Below, one piece after another: positions 9,207 through 18,542 of a stretch of DNA of 64,000 nucleotides; the stretch's first letter is position 1, and each line of letters starts with the position of its first letter. The DNA is from Sphingomonas yunnanensis (GTDB lineage Bacteria; Pseudomonadota; Alphaproteobacteria; Sphingomonadales; Sphingomonadaceae), in the NCBI RefSeq assembly GCF_019898765.1, contig NZ_JAIOKB010000001.1, positions 868,001-932,000 on the forward strand, in the 5' to 3' direction. Position numbers and translations under genes: made by a program. The notes beneath the pieces are model-generated. The model was not told the DNA's origin. It saw only the letters and a program-made list of their open reading frames with translations, and did no database searches.

Positions 9207-9790
9207 CGCTGGCCGAGCGACTCGCCGCCGCTCTGGTGTCGGATGAGGCAACCGCGCTCATCGCGGGCGACGACGGCGACCTCTCGGGTGGTGCCGCGCT
9301 GACCGAGGCGGCGGTGCTGGTCGCGGTGACCGACCGCACGCACCCCGGCGTGATCCTGACGCAGCGCACCGAGACGCTGCGCCGCCACGCCGGCCAGGTG
9401 GCATTCCCCGGCGGTCGACTCGATCCCGGCGAGGACGCCGTCACCGCCGCGCTGCGCGAGGCCGAGGAGGAGATCGCGCTGCCGCGCGAGGCGGTCGAGG
9501 TGATCGGGGCGTCGGACCGTTATCGCACCGGCACGGGCTATTGCGTCACCCCCGTCGTCGGCGTGGTGCCGCCCGACCTGCCGCTCGTGGCGAGCGAGGC
9601 CGAGGTGGCGGCGGTGTTCGAGGTGCCGCTCGACTTCCTGCTCGACACCGCGAACCACCGTCCCCGCACCGCGACCTTCCAGGGTCGCGAGCGCGCCTAT
9701 GTCGAGCTGCTGTGGGGCGAGCACCGCATCTGGGGCGCTACCGCGGGCATGATCGTCAACCTGTCGCGGCGGCTGCGATGGGCGGCGTGA
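9203..9790 (+). CDS. Nudix CoA pyrophosphatase
   Basis: A 195-residue Nudix hydrolase of the CoA diphosphatase group (NudL-like), splitting CoA into adenosine 3',5'-bisphosphate and phosphopantetheine. Seen: the CoA-type segment RRHAGQVAFPGG followed by the Nudix box G-R-L-D-P-G-E-D...REAEEEI, with the metal-binding glutamates in place. The ATG at 9203 overlaps the DUF1285 stop by 4 bases, and its own stop overlaps cca by 13 bases, so this is a translationally coupled set. Confidence 0.9.
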   Translation: MTLAERLAAALVSDEATALIAGDDGDLSGGAALTEAAVLVAVTDRTHPGVILTQRTETLRRHAGQVAFPGGRLDPGEDAVTAALREAEEEIALPREAVEVIGASDRYRTGTGYCVTPVVGVVPPDLPLVASEAEVAAVFEVPLDFLLDTANHRPRTATFQGRERAYVELLWGEHRIWGATAGMIVNLSRRLRWAA

Positions 9791-10974
9791 CGCTGCCGGA
9801 GGCGCCGTGGCGCGCGCGCGCCGGCCTCGCCGCGCTGGAGCGCGCGCTCGACGGCGCGGGCGGTCGCGCACGCTACGTCGGCGGTGCGGTGCGGGACACG
9901 TTGCTCGGGCTCGACGTCGCCGACATCGATCTCGCCACGCCCTTCGTGCCGGTCGAGGTGGTGCGTCGGCTCGAGGGTGCGGGTATCCGCGCGGTGCCGA
10001 CCGGGATCGCGCATGGTACGGTCACCGCGGTGAGCGAGGGAACGGTGGTCGAGGTGACGACGCTGCGCCGCGACGTCGCCACCGACGGGCGCCACGCGGT
10101 GGTCGCCTTCGCCGAGGACTGGCGCGAGGACGCGGCGCGGCGCGACTTCACGATCAACGCGCTCTACGCCGACCCGGTCAGCGGCGCGGTCCACGACTAT
10201 TTCGGCGGGCTCGACGATCTCGCGGCGCGGCGCGTCCGCTTCATCGGTGACCCGCACCGCCGCATCGCGGAGGATCACCTCCGTATCCTGCGCTTCTTCC
10301 GCTTCCACGCGCGCTTCGGCGAGACGATCGACGCCGAGGGCCTCGCCGCCTGTGTCGACCGCGCCAACGACCTGATGGCGCTGAGCCGCGAGCGAGTCGC
10401 CGCCGAGCTGCTCAAGCTGCTCGTCGCCCCCGGCGCGGTGGCGGTGGTGCGGCTGATGCACGATAGCGGCATCTTCCGCCCGGTGCTGCCCGAGATCGAC
10501 GCCGACGGCGTGGCGCGGCTCGCTGCCCTGGCCGAGCGCGAGCGTGCCGCCGCGGTGGCACCCGACTCCATCCGCCGCCTCGCCGCGCTGCTCCCGCCGG
10601 GCGCCGCGGAGGGAGTGGGCGCGCGACTCAAGCTCTCCAACGCCGATCGCAGGCGGCTGGTGCAGGCGAGCGCTGGGGTCGGCGAGGAAGGCGTGCGCGC
10701 GCTCGGCTACCGCGTCGGCACCGCGAGCGCGCTCGACCGGCTGCTGCTCGCCGGGAGAGATCCCGCGCCGCTCAGAGACTGGACGCCCCCCGCCCTGCCG
10801 ATCGGCGGCGGCGCGCTGGTGACGCGCGGGCTGACGCGCGGACCCGAGGTGGCGCGCGTGCTCAGGCGAGTCGAGGATCGCTGGGTCGCCGAGGACTTCC
10901 CCGACGCGGCGCGCGCGGAGGCGATCGCCGACGAGGAAGTCGCTCAGGTGCTGCGCGCGACCAGGAAATCGTAG
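9778..10974 (+). CDS. cca: CCA tRNA nucleotidyltransferase
   Basis: A 398-residue class II nucleotidyltransferase that adds or repairs the 3' CCA of tRNA. Seen near the N terminus: ARYVGGAVRD (GG motif), then the metal-binding D-x-D in LDVADIDLAT, and ARRDFTINALYADP (RRDF motif) near residue 120. The flexible-loop and RNA-binding helices follow (DHLRILRFFRFHARFG). The start at 9778 lies inside the end of the Nudix gene. The 3' end overlaps the convergent GGDEF-EAL gene by 31 bases. Both tRNA genes seen in the window already encode CCA, so a repair role is likely. Confidence 0.93.
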   Translation: MGGVTLPEAPWRARAGLAALERALDGAGGRARYVGGAVRDTLLGLDVADIDLATPFVPVEVVRRLEGAGIRAVPTGIAHGTVTAVSEGTVVEVTTLRRDVATDGRHAVVAFAEDWREDAARRDFTINALYADPVSGAVHDYFGGLDDLAARRVRFIGDPHRRIAEDHLRILRFFRFHARFGETIDAEGLAACVDRANDLMALSRERVAAELLKLLVAPGAVAVVRLMHDSGIFRPVLPEIDADGVARLAALAERERAAAVAPDSIRRLAALLPPGAAEGVGARLKLSNADRRRLVQASAGVGEEGVRALGYRVGTASALDRLLLAGRDPAPLRDWTPPALPIGGGALVTRGLTRGPEVARVLRRVEDRWVAEDFPDAARAEAIADEEVAQVLRATRKS

Positions 10975-12641
10975 GCGGCGTCGGAGTCGAGCGGCCGGGC
11001 ATAGGCATAGCCCTGGCCGAAGGTGCAGCCGAGCGCGCCGAGCGTCTGGCCGAGCTCGATCGTCTCGATCCCCTCCGCCACCGTGTCCATGCCCAGCGCT
11101 TTGGACAGGCCGAGGATCGCGCGCACGATCGCGAGCTGATCGCGGTCGGTCAGCATGCCGGTGACGAAGCTGCGATCGATCTTGAGCAGGTCGATCGGCA
11201 GCGTGTGCAGCGACGCCAGGTTGGAGAAGCCGGTGCCGAAATCGTCCATCGCGATCACGGTGCCGAGTTCCTTGAGCGCCATCAGCACGCCCGCGATCCG
11301 ATCGGGATCGGCGATGATCGCGCTCTCGGTCAGCTCCAGCTTGAGCCGCCCGCCACCCAACCCCGCGGCGCCGAGCGCGCGCTCGACCATGCCGGGGAGC
11401 GAGTCGCGCTGGAGCTGGATCGGCGAGACGTTGACCGCCACCGACGCGCCGCACTCGCCGCCCCAGCGCCGGTCCCAGCCCGCCAGCGTCTGCATCGCGG
11501 TATCGACCGCCCAGCGGCCGAGCGGGATGATCAGCCCCGATTCCTCCGCCACGGGGATGAATCGCACCGGCGGCACGTTGCTGCCCTGCTCGTCGGTCCA
11601 GCGCGCCAGTGCCTCGAAGCCGCTGACCTTGCCCGAGGTCAGATCCAGGATCGGCTGGTAGACGAGATGGAGCTGCTCGTTCTCGATCGCGCGGCGAAGC
11701 GCGGTCTCCATCGCGAACTCCTCGCGCGCACTGTCGAGCGCGCGGGTCTGATAGGCCTCGGCGCTCTTGGTCGCCTTGGAGCGCTTCATCGCCACCTGCG
11801 CGTGGCGGATCACGTCCTCGGCATCGTCGGTGGCCGAGTCGCCGAAGGCGATGCCGATCGCGCAGGAGACGCGCAGCTCGAAGTCGCTCAGCCGGAACGG
11901 GGTCGCCAGCGCCTCGCGGATGCGGCGCGCGACATGGTCGGCCTCGGCGTCGTCCTGGTCGATCGTGAGCAGCACACCGAACTCGTCGCCGCCGGTGCGC
12001 GCCAGCACGTCGCGGCTGCGCAGCGCGCCCTTGATCCGGCGCGCCACCGTGATCAGCAGCTCGTCGCCGGTCAGCGAGCCGAGACAGGCGTTGAAGCGGC
12101 TGAACCGCTCCAGGTCGATCATCAGCACCGCCCAGCGCGAGGCGCCCTCCTCGATCATCGCCTCGAGCGAGTCGGTGAAGCCGCCGCGGTTGGGCAGGCC
12201 GGTGAGACTGTCGGTCGCCATCTCGCGGCGCAGCGTCTCCTCGGTGCGTACCTCGGCGGTCTGGTCGACGAAGGAGACCACCGCGGTGGGCTCGGGCCGG
12301 TCGGGGATCAGCGCGAAGCTGAGGCGGTAGTGGCGCCGCTCGACGGTCTCGCCGGTCGACCAGTTGATCTCGGCCTGATCGTGGCCGGTCCGCAGGAAGG
12401 AGGCGATCAGCGGGTCGATCGCGCGTTCCTGCTGCAAACCCGCGCGCATGAAGGCCGGATTGCTATCCTCATAGTCGACCCGCCCGGCACGCAGTCGCGC
12501 GATCACGAGCGGGATCGGCACGAGCTCGAGCGAGCCGTGCGCCGCGGACAGCCCGAGCCCGGGTGCGACCGCGGCCCGGCCGTGCACGGCGGAGATCGAG
12601 TCGGTCGATGCCGTCACCAACAAAGGAGAGCGCGTTGCCAT
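10944..12641 (-). CDS. GGDEF-EAL cyclic-di-GMP enzyme with PAS-like N terminus
   Basis: A 565-residue c-di-GMP enzyme without membrane segments. Order: PAS-like sensor region (about 1-135), GGDEF domain (about 140-300) with an intact TGGDEFG active site, and EAL domain (about 315-560) with FEALARW, DDFGTGFSNL and the Mg-binding glutamates. Both synthetase and phosphodiesterase residues look intact, so net activity cannot be told; in many tandem proteins the EAL half dominates. ATG at 12641 is preferred over GTG one codon upstream. It may influence motility, given the chemotaxis genes further along. The stop overlaps convergent cca by 31 bases. Confidence 0.92.
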   Translation of the reverse strand: MATRSPLLVTASTDSISAVHGRAAVAPGLGLSAAHGSLELVPIPLVIARLRAGRVDYEDSNPAFMRAGLQQERAIDPLIASFLRTGHDQAEINWSTGETVERRHYRLSFALIPDRPEPTAVVSFVDQTAEVRTEETLRREMATDSLTGLPNRGGFTDSLEAMIEEGASRWAVLMIDLERFSRFNACLGSLTGDELLITVARRIKGALRSRDVLARTGGDEFGVLLTIDQDDAEADHVARRIREALATPFRLSDFELRVSCAIGIAFGDSATDDAEDVIRHAQVAMKRSKATKSAEAYQTRALDSAREEFAMETALRRAIENEQLHLVYQPILDLTSGKVSGFEALARWTDEQGSNVPPVRFIPVAEESGLIIPLGRWAVDTAMQTLAGWDRRWGGECGASVAVNVSPIQLQRDSLPGMVERALGAAGLGGGRLKLELTESAIIADPDRIAGVLMALKELGTVIAMDDFGTGFSNLASLHTLPIDLLKIDRSFVTGMLTDRDQLAIVRAILGLSKALGMDTVAEGIETIELGQTLGALGCTFGQGYAYARPLDSDAAYDFLVARST

Positions 12642-12789
12642 CACGATCTGTCGTAGATCGCAACGGTTAAGAGCGGCTTACAGAGAGCAGATCGGGCGTG
12701 GCGGCTGTATCAAGCTGCCGGCGACCAGCGTGTCGGAATGGGACGAATCACGCGCTCGTCAGCGCACCGCCGCACGCCGCCGTCAGCGA

Positions 12790-15042
12790 TCAGAAGCGAT
12801 TGTCACGCGGGAAGCCGTTCGGGGGCATGCGCCCGGCCGCGCCGCGCGCGGTGCGCCACGCCGATAGGTCGACCTCGGTGCGCACCCGCCCGCTGCCGCC
12901 GCCCATCGCCCAACTGAGCCCCTCGGCGAACACCAAGGTGCGCGCGTCGGCGAGCCCACCGTCGCCGTAGCGCTGTAGCTGAACGCCCTGCCCCCGCGTC
13001 ATCTCGGGTAGGTCGACCATCGGGAACAGCGCGAGCTTGCGATTGTCACCGATGACCGCGACGTAATCGTCCGCTGGCGCGACCGGATAGACTACCACCA
13101 GGCGAGCGCCCGGGCGCGGCGTCACGACCGTTTTCCCCTTGCGAGTCTCCGCGATCACCTCGGCGCTCGGCACGAGGAAACCGCGCCCGTCGCTCGCCGC
13201 CACCAGGAGCCGCTCGGCCGCGGCGGCGCGGAGCAGCGCCACGATCGGCACGCTGCCGTCGAGATCGATCGAGGCGCGCACCGGCTCGCCGAAGCCGCGG
13301 CCGCCCGGCAGCTTATCCGCCGCGAGCGTGAAAAACCGCCCGTTGCCCGCCGCCAGCAGCAATTTGTCCGTGGTATGCGCGTGGAAGGCGAAGGCGGGAC
13401 CGTCGCCTTCCTTGAACTTCATCGTCTCGGGTGCGGAGAGATCGACGTGGCCCTTCAGCGCGCGGATCCAGCCGCGCTCGGACAGGATCACCGAGATCGG
13501 CTCGCGCTCGATCATCGCCTCGAGCGGGATCTCGCGCGCGGCGGCCTGCTCCTCGATCGTGGTGCGGCGCGCGCCCAGCTTGGTCTCGGCGCCGTAGCGG
13601 TCGCGCACCTTGGCGAAGTCGCGCTTGAGCCGGGTACGCTGTCGCGCCTCCGAGCCGAGCAGCAGGCTGAGCGACTCCTGCTCCTTCTCCAGCGCGTCGC
13701 GCTCGCGGCGCAGCTCCATCTCCTCCAGCCGGCGCAGCGAGCGCAGCCGCATGTTGAGGATCGCCTCGGCCTGGCGATCGGTGAGCTCGAACTCCGCCAT
13801 CATCACCGCCTTGGGCTCGTCCTCGGTGCGGATGATCTCGATCACGCGATCGAGGTTGAGGAAGGCGATGATGTACCCGCCCAGCAGCTCGAGCCGATCG
13901 GCGATCTTGCCGAGCCGGTGGTCGGTGCGCCGGCGCAGCACCACGAACTGATGCTCGACCCAGGCGGTGAGCGCCTCGCGCAGCGACATGACGCGCGGCG
14001 TGCGGTCCTTGTCGAGAACGTTGAGGTTGAGCGGGATCCGTATCTCCAGGTCGGAGAGGCGGAACAGTCCGTCCATCAGCACCTGGGGGTCGACGGTGCG
14101 GCTGCGCGGCTCCAGCACCAGCCGGATCTCGGCGTCGCTCTCGTCGCGCACGTCGGCGAGGATCGGCAGCTTGCGATCGTTGATCAGCGCGGCGATCTGC
14201 TCGATCAGCTTGCCCTTCTGAACCCCGTACGGGATCTCGCTGACGACGATCGTCCAGCCGCCGCCCTTCTCGCGCTCGACCGCCCAGCGCGCGCGCACGC
14301 GGAAGGCACCGCGCCCGGTGGCATAGGCCTCGGCGATGATCGCGGGCGAATCGACCAGCAGGCCGCCGGTCGGGAAGTCGGGACCGCTGACATGCTGCAG
14401 GATCGCGGCATCGTCCGCGTCGGGCCTGTCGACCAGCAGGATCGCGGCCTCGAGCAGCTCGGCGGCGTTGTGCGGCGGCACGCTGGTCGCCATGCCGACC
14501 GCGATCCCCGCCGCGCCGTTGGCGAGCAGGTTGGGGAAAGCCCCGGGGAAGAGCTCGGGCTCCTGCTCCTCCCCGTTGTAGGTGGGGCGGAACTCGGCGG
14601 CGTCCTCGTCGAGCCCGTCCATCAGGTCGATCGCGACCTGGGTCAGCCGCGCCTCGGTGTAGCGATAGGCCGCGGCATTATCGCCGTCGATGTTGCCGAA
14701 ATTGCCCTGGCCGTCGACCAGCGGGTAGCGCAGCGCGAAATCCTGCGCGAGCCGCACCATCGCGTCATAGACCGACTGGTCGCCGTGCGGGTGGTATTTA
14801 CCGATGACGTCGCCGACGACGCGCGCGCATTTCTTGTAGCCCGAGGCTGGATCGAGCCGCAGCAGCCGCATCGCCCAGAGCAGCCGGCGGTGCACCGGCT
14901 TGAGTCCGTCGCGCACGTCGGGCAGCGAGCGCGCCGTGATCGTCGACAGCGCGTAGACGAGGTAGCGTTCGGACAAGGCGCTGTCGAAGGGCGCATCGAG
15001 CACGCCGACGGGCGGGTTGTCCGGGGGGAGAGCGGTCGCCAT
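12790..15042 (-). CDS. parC: DNA topoisomerase IV subunit A
   Basis: A 750-residue type IIA topoisomerase subunit that decatenates daughter chromosomes with ParE. Seen: the winged-helix core with the catalytic Tyr in AAAYRYTEARLT (Tyr128), the preceding GQGNFGNIDGD loop, a coiled-coil region around 430-480, and a C-terminal beta-pinwheel-like region. The quinolone-determining loop reads HGDQSVYDAM, so the positions equivalent to E. coli ParC Ser80 and Glu84 are Gln and Asp. This resembles the usual alphaproteobacterial form as I recall it and is not necessarily a resistance mutation. ParC is chosen over GyrA by length and by the QSVYDAM loop. Confidence 0.93.
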   Translation of the reverse strand: MATALPPDNPPVGVLDAPFDSALSERYLVYALSTITARSLPDVRDGLKPVHRRLLWAMRLLRLDPASGYKKCARVVGDVIGKYHPHGDQSVYDAMVRLAQDFALRYPLVDGQGNFGNIDGDNAAAYRYTEARLTQVAIDLMDGLDEDAAEFRPTYNGEEQEPELFPGAFPNLLANGAAGIAVGMATSVPPHNAAELLEAAILLVDRPDADDAAILQHVSGPDFPTGGLLVDSPAIIAEAYATGRGAFRVRARWAVEREKGGGWTIVVSEIPYGVQKGKLIEQIAALINDRKLPILADVRDESDAEIRLVLEPRSRTVDPQVLMDGLFRLSDLEIRIPLNLNVLDKDRTPRVMSLREALTAWVEHQFVVLRRRTDHRLGKIADRLELLGGYIIAFLNLDRVIEIIRTEDEPKAVMMAEFELTDRQAEAILNMRLRSLRRLEEMELRRERDALEKEQESLSLLLGSEARQRTRLKRDFAKVRDRYGAETKLGARRTTIEEQAAAREIPLEAMIEREPISVILSERGWIRALKGHVDLSAPETMKFKEGDGPAFAFHAHTTDKLLLAAGNGRFFTLAADKLPGGRGFGEPVRASIDLDGSVPIVALLRAAAAERLLVAASDGRGFLVPSAEVIAETRKGKTVVTPRPGARLVVVYPVAPADDYVAVIGDNRKLALFPMVDLPEMTRGQGVQLQRYGDGGLADARTLVFAEGLSWAMGGGSGRVRTEVDLSAWRTARGAAGRMPPNGFPRDNRF

Positions 15043-15106
15043 GGATCAGGCTGCTAGCAGCGCGCGACCCCGTTCCACAACCGTTCCGCGTTCATGCCGC
15101 GCCGGA

Positions 15107-16006
15107 TCAGCCGCCACCGGCGGCGCGGTCGCGGTCCAGCGCCTCGATCAGCCACTCGCGGAACCGCCTGATCTTGGGCACCCTGGCGCGCGCCTCCGGG
15201 TAGACCAGCCAATAGGCCTCGCCCATCGAGGAGAGCTGCGCGAACGGTCGCACCAGTCGCCCGGCGACGAGGTCATTGTGCCAGAAGAAGGGCGTCAGCA
15301 TCGCCACACCCTGCCCCGCGATCGCGGCGTGTCCCTCGTGCGCCTGCGAGTCGAGCCGCATCCCGGTCCGCCGTGCCTCGACCACGTCGAGCCCGGCCTC
15401 GCGCAGCCACTGCGCCCACCACGGGTCCTGCGCGCTGATCAGCGGCAGCTGGAGCAGGTCCACGGGCTCCAGCCGGCCGCCCTGCCCGGCGAGGAAGCCG
15501 GGCGAGCACATCGGCGTGAAGTCGAGCGGCAGCAGTTCGTGTTGGGCGAGGCCCGGCCAGCCGCCTGGTCCCGAGCGGATAGCGACGTCGACCTCGTCGG
15601 CGGCGAAGTCGGTCAGCGCGTTGCTCGTCCATAGCCGCACCGCGGTCGTTGGGTGTGCGAGGTGGAAGCCGCCGAGCCGCCAGGCCAGCCAGGTGTTGGC
15701 GAAGGTGTTGGTGACCGAGACGGTCAGCACCGCCTCGTCCTCGGCGCGCAGGACGGCGAAAGCGGCGTCGATCGAATCGAACGCGGCGGCGAGCTGCGCA
15801 CCGGCGCGGCGCCCCGCCTCGGTGAGCGTCACCCGGCGTCGAGCGCGGCGGAACAACGGTACGCCGAGCCGCTGCTCGAGCAGGCGGATCTGATAGCTCA
15901 CCGCCGCCTGGGTCATCCCCAACTCGCCCGCCGCGACGGTGAAATTCTCGTGACGCGCCGCCGCCTCGAACACGCGGACGGCGGCGAGCGGCGGGAGCTG
16001 GCGCAT
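15107..16006 (-). CDS. LysR-family transcriptional regulator (GcvA-like)
   Basis: A 299-residue LysR regulator. Seen: an N-terminal winged helix (PPLAAVRVFEAAARHENFTVAA then MTQAAVSYQIRLLEQRLG) and a C-terminal effector-binding domain. The sequence style (LPPL at the start, DVAIRSGPGGWPGL) is of the GcvA group. I set the start at 16006, where the helix-turn-helix begins; an in-frame start at 16114 adds 36 residues without domain content. A small gene is divergent with about 100 bases between, where LysR proteins often bind. Confidence 0.88.
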   Translation of the reverse strand: MRQLPPLAAVRVFEAAARHENFTVAAGELGMTQAAVSYQIRLLEQRLGVPLFRRARRRVTLTEAGRRAGAQLAAAFDSIDAAFAVLRAEDEAVLTVSVTNTFANTWLAWRLGGFHLAHPTTAVRLWTSNALTDFAADEVDVAIRSGPGGWPGLAQHELLPLDFTPMCSPGFLAGQGGRLEPVDLLQLPLISAQDPWWAQWLREAGLDVVEARRTGMRLDSQAHEGHAAIAGQGVAMLTPFFWHNDLVAGRLVRPFAQLSSMGEAYWLVYPEARARVPKIRRFREWLIEALDRDRAAGGG

Positions 16007-16106
16007 GCGCCGAGCATAAGCGTGACTTATCAGCCCGGGCCAGCTCTTTGTTGGCGCGCCGCGACCGTGCGGGGCATCTACACGGCTCCAGCGATGGAGG
16101 ACGGTC

Positions 16107-16265
16107 ATGAACATGGATTACGAGAGCGAAGCCTTTGCCCGCCATCATGAGACACTGTCGGGTGGTATCCACACGGCGATCGAATCACTGCTGGCGGGAA
16201 TCGCGGCGCTGCAGCGCCGGCGGTTCGCCGCACCTTGGCGCACAGCGCCCCGACGCGGGCGCTGA
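16107..16265 (+). CDS. Small protein divergent from LysR gene
   Basis: A 52-residue ORF beginning MNMDYESEAFARHHETL, with a central helix (ESLLAGIAALQRRRF) and a very basic tail. A strong GGAGGAC ribosome binding site lies 5 bases before the ATG. Size, basic C terminus and place beside a GcvA-like regulator recall DUF1127 small proteins, but the WRRRR...DIGL core of that family is not clear, so I leave it unnamed. It may be the target of the divergent LysR regulator. Confidence 0.5.
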   Translation: MNMDYESEAFARHHETLSGGIHTAIESLLAGIAALQRRRFAAPWRTAPRRGR

Positions 16266-16396
16266 GCGATCACCGCCGCGCTTTCCGGGACGAGCGGAGG
16301 CGCGGCGGGATCGATCGTCGGGAAGCGTGCGCTACACGAGGTGTGCCGGTGCGCCTCAAGCCGCCGCGCATATACGCCACGGTCGGGAGCCGCTGT

Positions 16397-17599
16397 TTGC
16401 CACGTTACGGGATGATCGACGGCCTGCGCGGTTTCTTCCTCGTCTTCATGCTGATCAACCACCTCGTCTTTCAGGGCGAGCTGTGGTTGCAGCGGATCAA
16501 CCACAATCAGTTCGCCTATGTCGAGGACGCGCAGGGCTTCGTCTTCCTGTCCGGGCTGATGATCGGGCTGGTGTACGGCCGCAAGATGCTCAGGCTCGGC
16601 GCGCCCGCGGCGAGCCGACTGGTCTGGGCACGCGCCTTCGAGCTGTACCGCTACGCGATGGGGATCGTCATCGCGGTGCTGCTCGCGCGGTTGATGCTGC
16701 CCGACGCGGCGCGACTGTGGGGCAATTGGCTCGGCCACACCAGTCTCACCGGCGAGCCGCTGCGGCTGTTCGCGATCGCCACCTTCGTGTTCCAGCCCAC
16801 CGTGATGGACATCCTGCCGCAATATGTCTTGTACATGCTGGTCGCGCCGCCGGTGCTGAAGCTGTGCCTCGACGGGCGCGTCGCGCTGGTGGCGACCGTC
16901 TCGGGGCTGCTCTGGCTCGCCGGGCAGCTCGGCTTCCAGCACGCGCTGACCGACCCGCTCGGGCGCTGGTTCACCGCCGCGGACGGCCAGGGGCTGCGCG
17001 CCGGCTTCAACCTGCTCGGCTGGCAGATCGTGTTCTTCTCCGGCATGATCGCGGGCGCGCTGACCGCCTCCGGACGGATCGACTGGCATCGGCTGTTGCG
17101 TCCCGACAGGAGCGGCGCGGCCAAGATCGCGCTGGCGATATGTCTGTTCTTCCTGCCCGTCCGGCTGCTCACCGCGCGCGGGATCCTGCCCGACGCGGCG
17201 ATCAGACGGATCGAGCTGCTCGAGGTGCGCGCCGACTTCAGCCTGGTCTATCTCGTCAACTTCGCGGCGGTCGCGATCGGGCTGGCGTGGCTGATGATCG
17301 CTGGGCCGCAGCATGCGCGCGATTGGGTGCGGCAGATGTCCGGCGCGGTGCGCGGCCTGTTCTCGCTCGCCTTCCTCCGCCTGCTCGGCCGCCACTCGCT
17401 CTACGTCTACGTCTGGCACGTCGCGATCGTGTACGGCGTCTACTACGTCGACCAGCGCTACGGCCCCTTCCCGGCCTGGGTGCGAACGGTGGCCGCGGTG
17501 GCGGGCGTGGCACTGCTCACGCTGCCGGCACTGTGGCGCGAGCGTGGCAGGCGTCCCGACCCGGAGCCCCGGCGCGCGCCGAGCGAGGCACGCTCGTGA
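16397..17599 (+). CDS. OpgC-type integral membrane acyltransferase
   Basis: A protein of about 400 residues with some ten hydrophobic segments, of the OpgC/acyltransferase-3-like group. OpgC adds succinyl groups to osmoregulated periplasmic glucans; the substrate here is not known. The N-terminal signature YGMIDGLRGFFLVFMLINHL, then EDAQGFVFLSGLMIGLVYGR, fits the family. I favour TTG at 16397 because GGGAG lies 7 bases ahead; ATG at 16412 is the conservative alternative. The C-terminal tail is Arg/Pro rich. The stop overlaps the next gene (GTGA). Confidence 0.82.
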   Translation: MPRYGMIDGLRGFFLVFMLINHLVFQGELWLQRINHNQFAYVEDAQGFVFLSGLMIGLVYGRKMLRLGAPAASRLVWARAFELYRYAMGIVIAVLLARLMLPDAARLWGNWLGHTSLTGEPLRLFAIATFVFQPTVMDILPQYVLYMLVAPPVLKLCLDGRVALVATVSGLLWLAGQLGFQHALTDPLGRWFTAADGQGLRAGFNLLGWQIVFFSGMIAGALTASGRIDWHRLLRPDRSGAAKIALAICLFFLPVRLLTARGILPDAAIRRIELLEVRADFSLVYLVNFAAVAIGLAWLMIAGPQHARDWVRQMSGAVRGLFSLAFLRLLGRHSLYVYVWHVAIVYGVYYVDQRYGPFPAWVRTVAAVAGVALLTLPALWRERGRRPDPEPRRAPSEARS

Positions 17600-18495
17600 C
17601 CCGCGCGACGCTTGCCGCGGCGCTGCTGCTCGCGTCATGCTCGCCCCCGATGATCGCACCGAGCGCCCCGCACCGACCGCTGACCTGGGCCGACCTGACC
17701 GCGCGCGCTCGCCCGTCGCCCGATCACACCTTCGCCTACGGCGGCGACTCGGTGCAGAAAGTGGACGTTTGGCTGCCACGCGGCGCGCGACCCTATCGCA
17801 CCGTGCTCATGGTGCACGGCGGCTGCTGGCAGACCGGGATCGCCGACCGGCGGCTGATGGACTGGGTCGCCGACGACCTGCGCCGCGCCAACTATGCGGT
17901 GTGGAACATCGACTATCGCGGCGTGGATCGCGCCGGCGGCGGCTATCCCGGTACCTTCGCCGACGCCGCCGCGGCGACCGACCTGCTGCGCGCCGAGGGA
18001 CCGGCCCTGGGGCTCGACCTGCACCGTATCGTCGCGGTCGGCCATTCCGCCGGCGGCCATCTCGCTCTGTGGCTGGCGGGACGCCCCCGCCTCCCCGCGT
18101 CCAGCCCGCTGCGCCGGGCCGACCCGCTGCCGATCGCGCACGTCATCAGCCTCGGCGGCCTGCCCGACCTGGAAGCGACCGCCGCCAGCCCCGACAATGG
18201 CTGCGGTACCGAGGTGGTGGGGCGACTGGTCGGCGGCGGCCGCGCCGATCCCTATGCCGACACGTCGGTGCCGCGGCTCCTGCCGCTGGCTGTGCCGCAG
18301 GATCTCGTGAACGGGCGCGAGGACCGAATCATCCCCTATCGGCTCGCCACAGACTATGTCGCGCGCGCCGACGCGGCCGGGGACCGCGTGACGCTCCACA
18401 CCGTGCCCGCGACGGGACACGTCGAGCTGGTCGCGCCCGAGTCCGCCGCCTGGGCCGAGACCAAGCGGCTGCTCGCGCGCGCCTTCGCCCGCTGA
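17596..18495 (+). CDS. Lipoprotein alpha/beta-hydrolase
   Basis: A 299-residue hydrolase with a lipoprotein signal (ALLLASC lipobox, Cys at about residue 17), so it is probably anchored in an envelope membrane. Seen: the oxyanion motif VHGGCWQTG, the nucleophile elbow GHSAGGHLAL, an acid in NGREDRIIPY and the catalytic His in TVPATGHVEL. The HGG and GHSAGG pattern is of the esterase/lipase or kynurenine-formamidase-like type. GTG at 17596 overlaps the OpgC-like stop by 4 bases. This pairing suggests a role on the same envelope glycan or ester, which is inference. Confidence 0.85.
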   Translation: MTRATLAAALLLASCSPPMIAPSAPHRPLTWADLTARARPSPDHTFAYGGDSVQKVDVWLPRGARPYRTVLMVHGGCWQTGIADRRLMDWVADDLRRANYAVWNIDYRGVDRAGGGYPGTFADAAAATDLLRAEGPALGLDLHRIVAVGHSAGGHLALWLAGRPRLPASSPLRRADPLPIAHVISLGGLPDLEATAASPDNGCGTEVVGRLVGGGRADPYADTSVPRLLPLAVPQDLVNGREDRIIPYRLATDYVARADAAGDRVTLHTVPATGHVELVAPESAAWAETKRLLARAFAR

Positions 18496-18501
18496 GTCGA
18501 T

Positions 18502-18530
18502 TTGCAGCCACCCCGCCCTTCCCCTATAGG
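18502..18530 (+). promoter_or_regulatory. Candidate purC promoter
   Basis: TTGCAG at 18502-18507 and TATAGG at 18525-18530 are separated by exactly 17 bases and resemble sigma70 -35 and -10 boxes. They would start RNA near 18537, upstream of the hairpin that precedes purC. Based on sequence match only. Confidence 0.4.
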
Positions 18531-18542
18531 CCGCATGATTAC

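Noticed and set aside
14740..14800. Gln and Asp at ParC quinolone-resistance positions as an acquired mutation
   Set aside because: The HGDQSVYDAM loop appears to be the usual alphaproteobacterial form, so it gives no evidence of selection.
13375..15057. A 560-codon open frame on the plus strand opposite parC
   Set aside because: It is antisense to a complete, motif-bearing parC. Long open antisense frames are expected at this GC content, and the product is a low-complexity Arg/Asp/Val/Leu string without domains.
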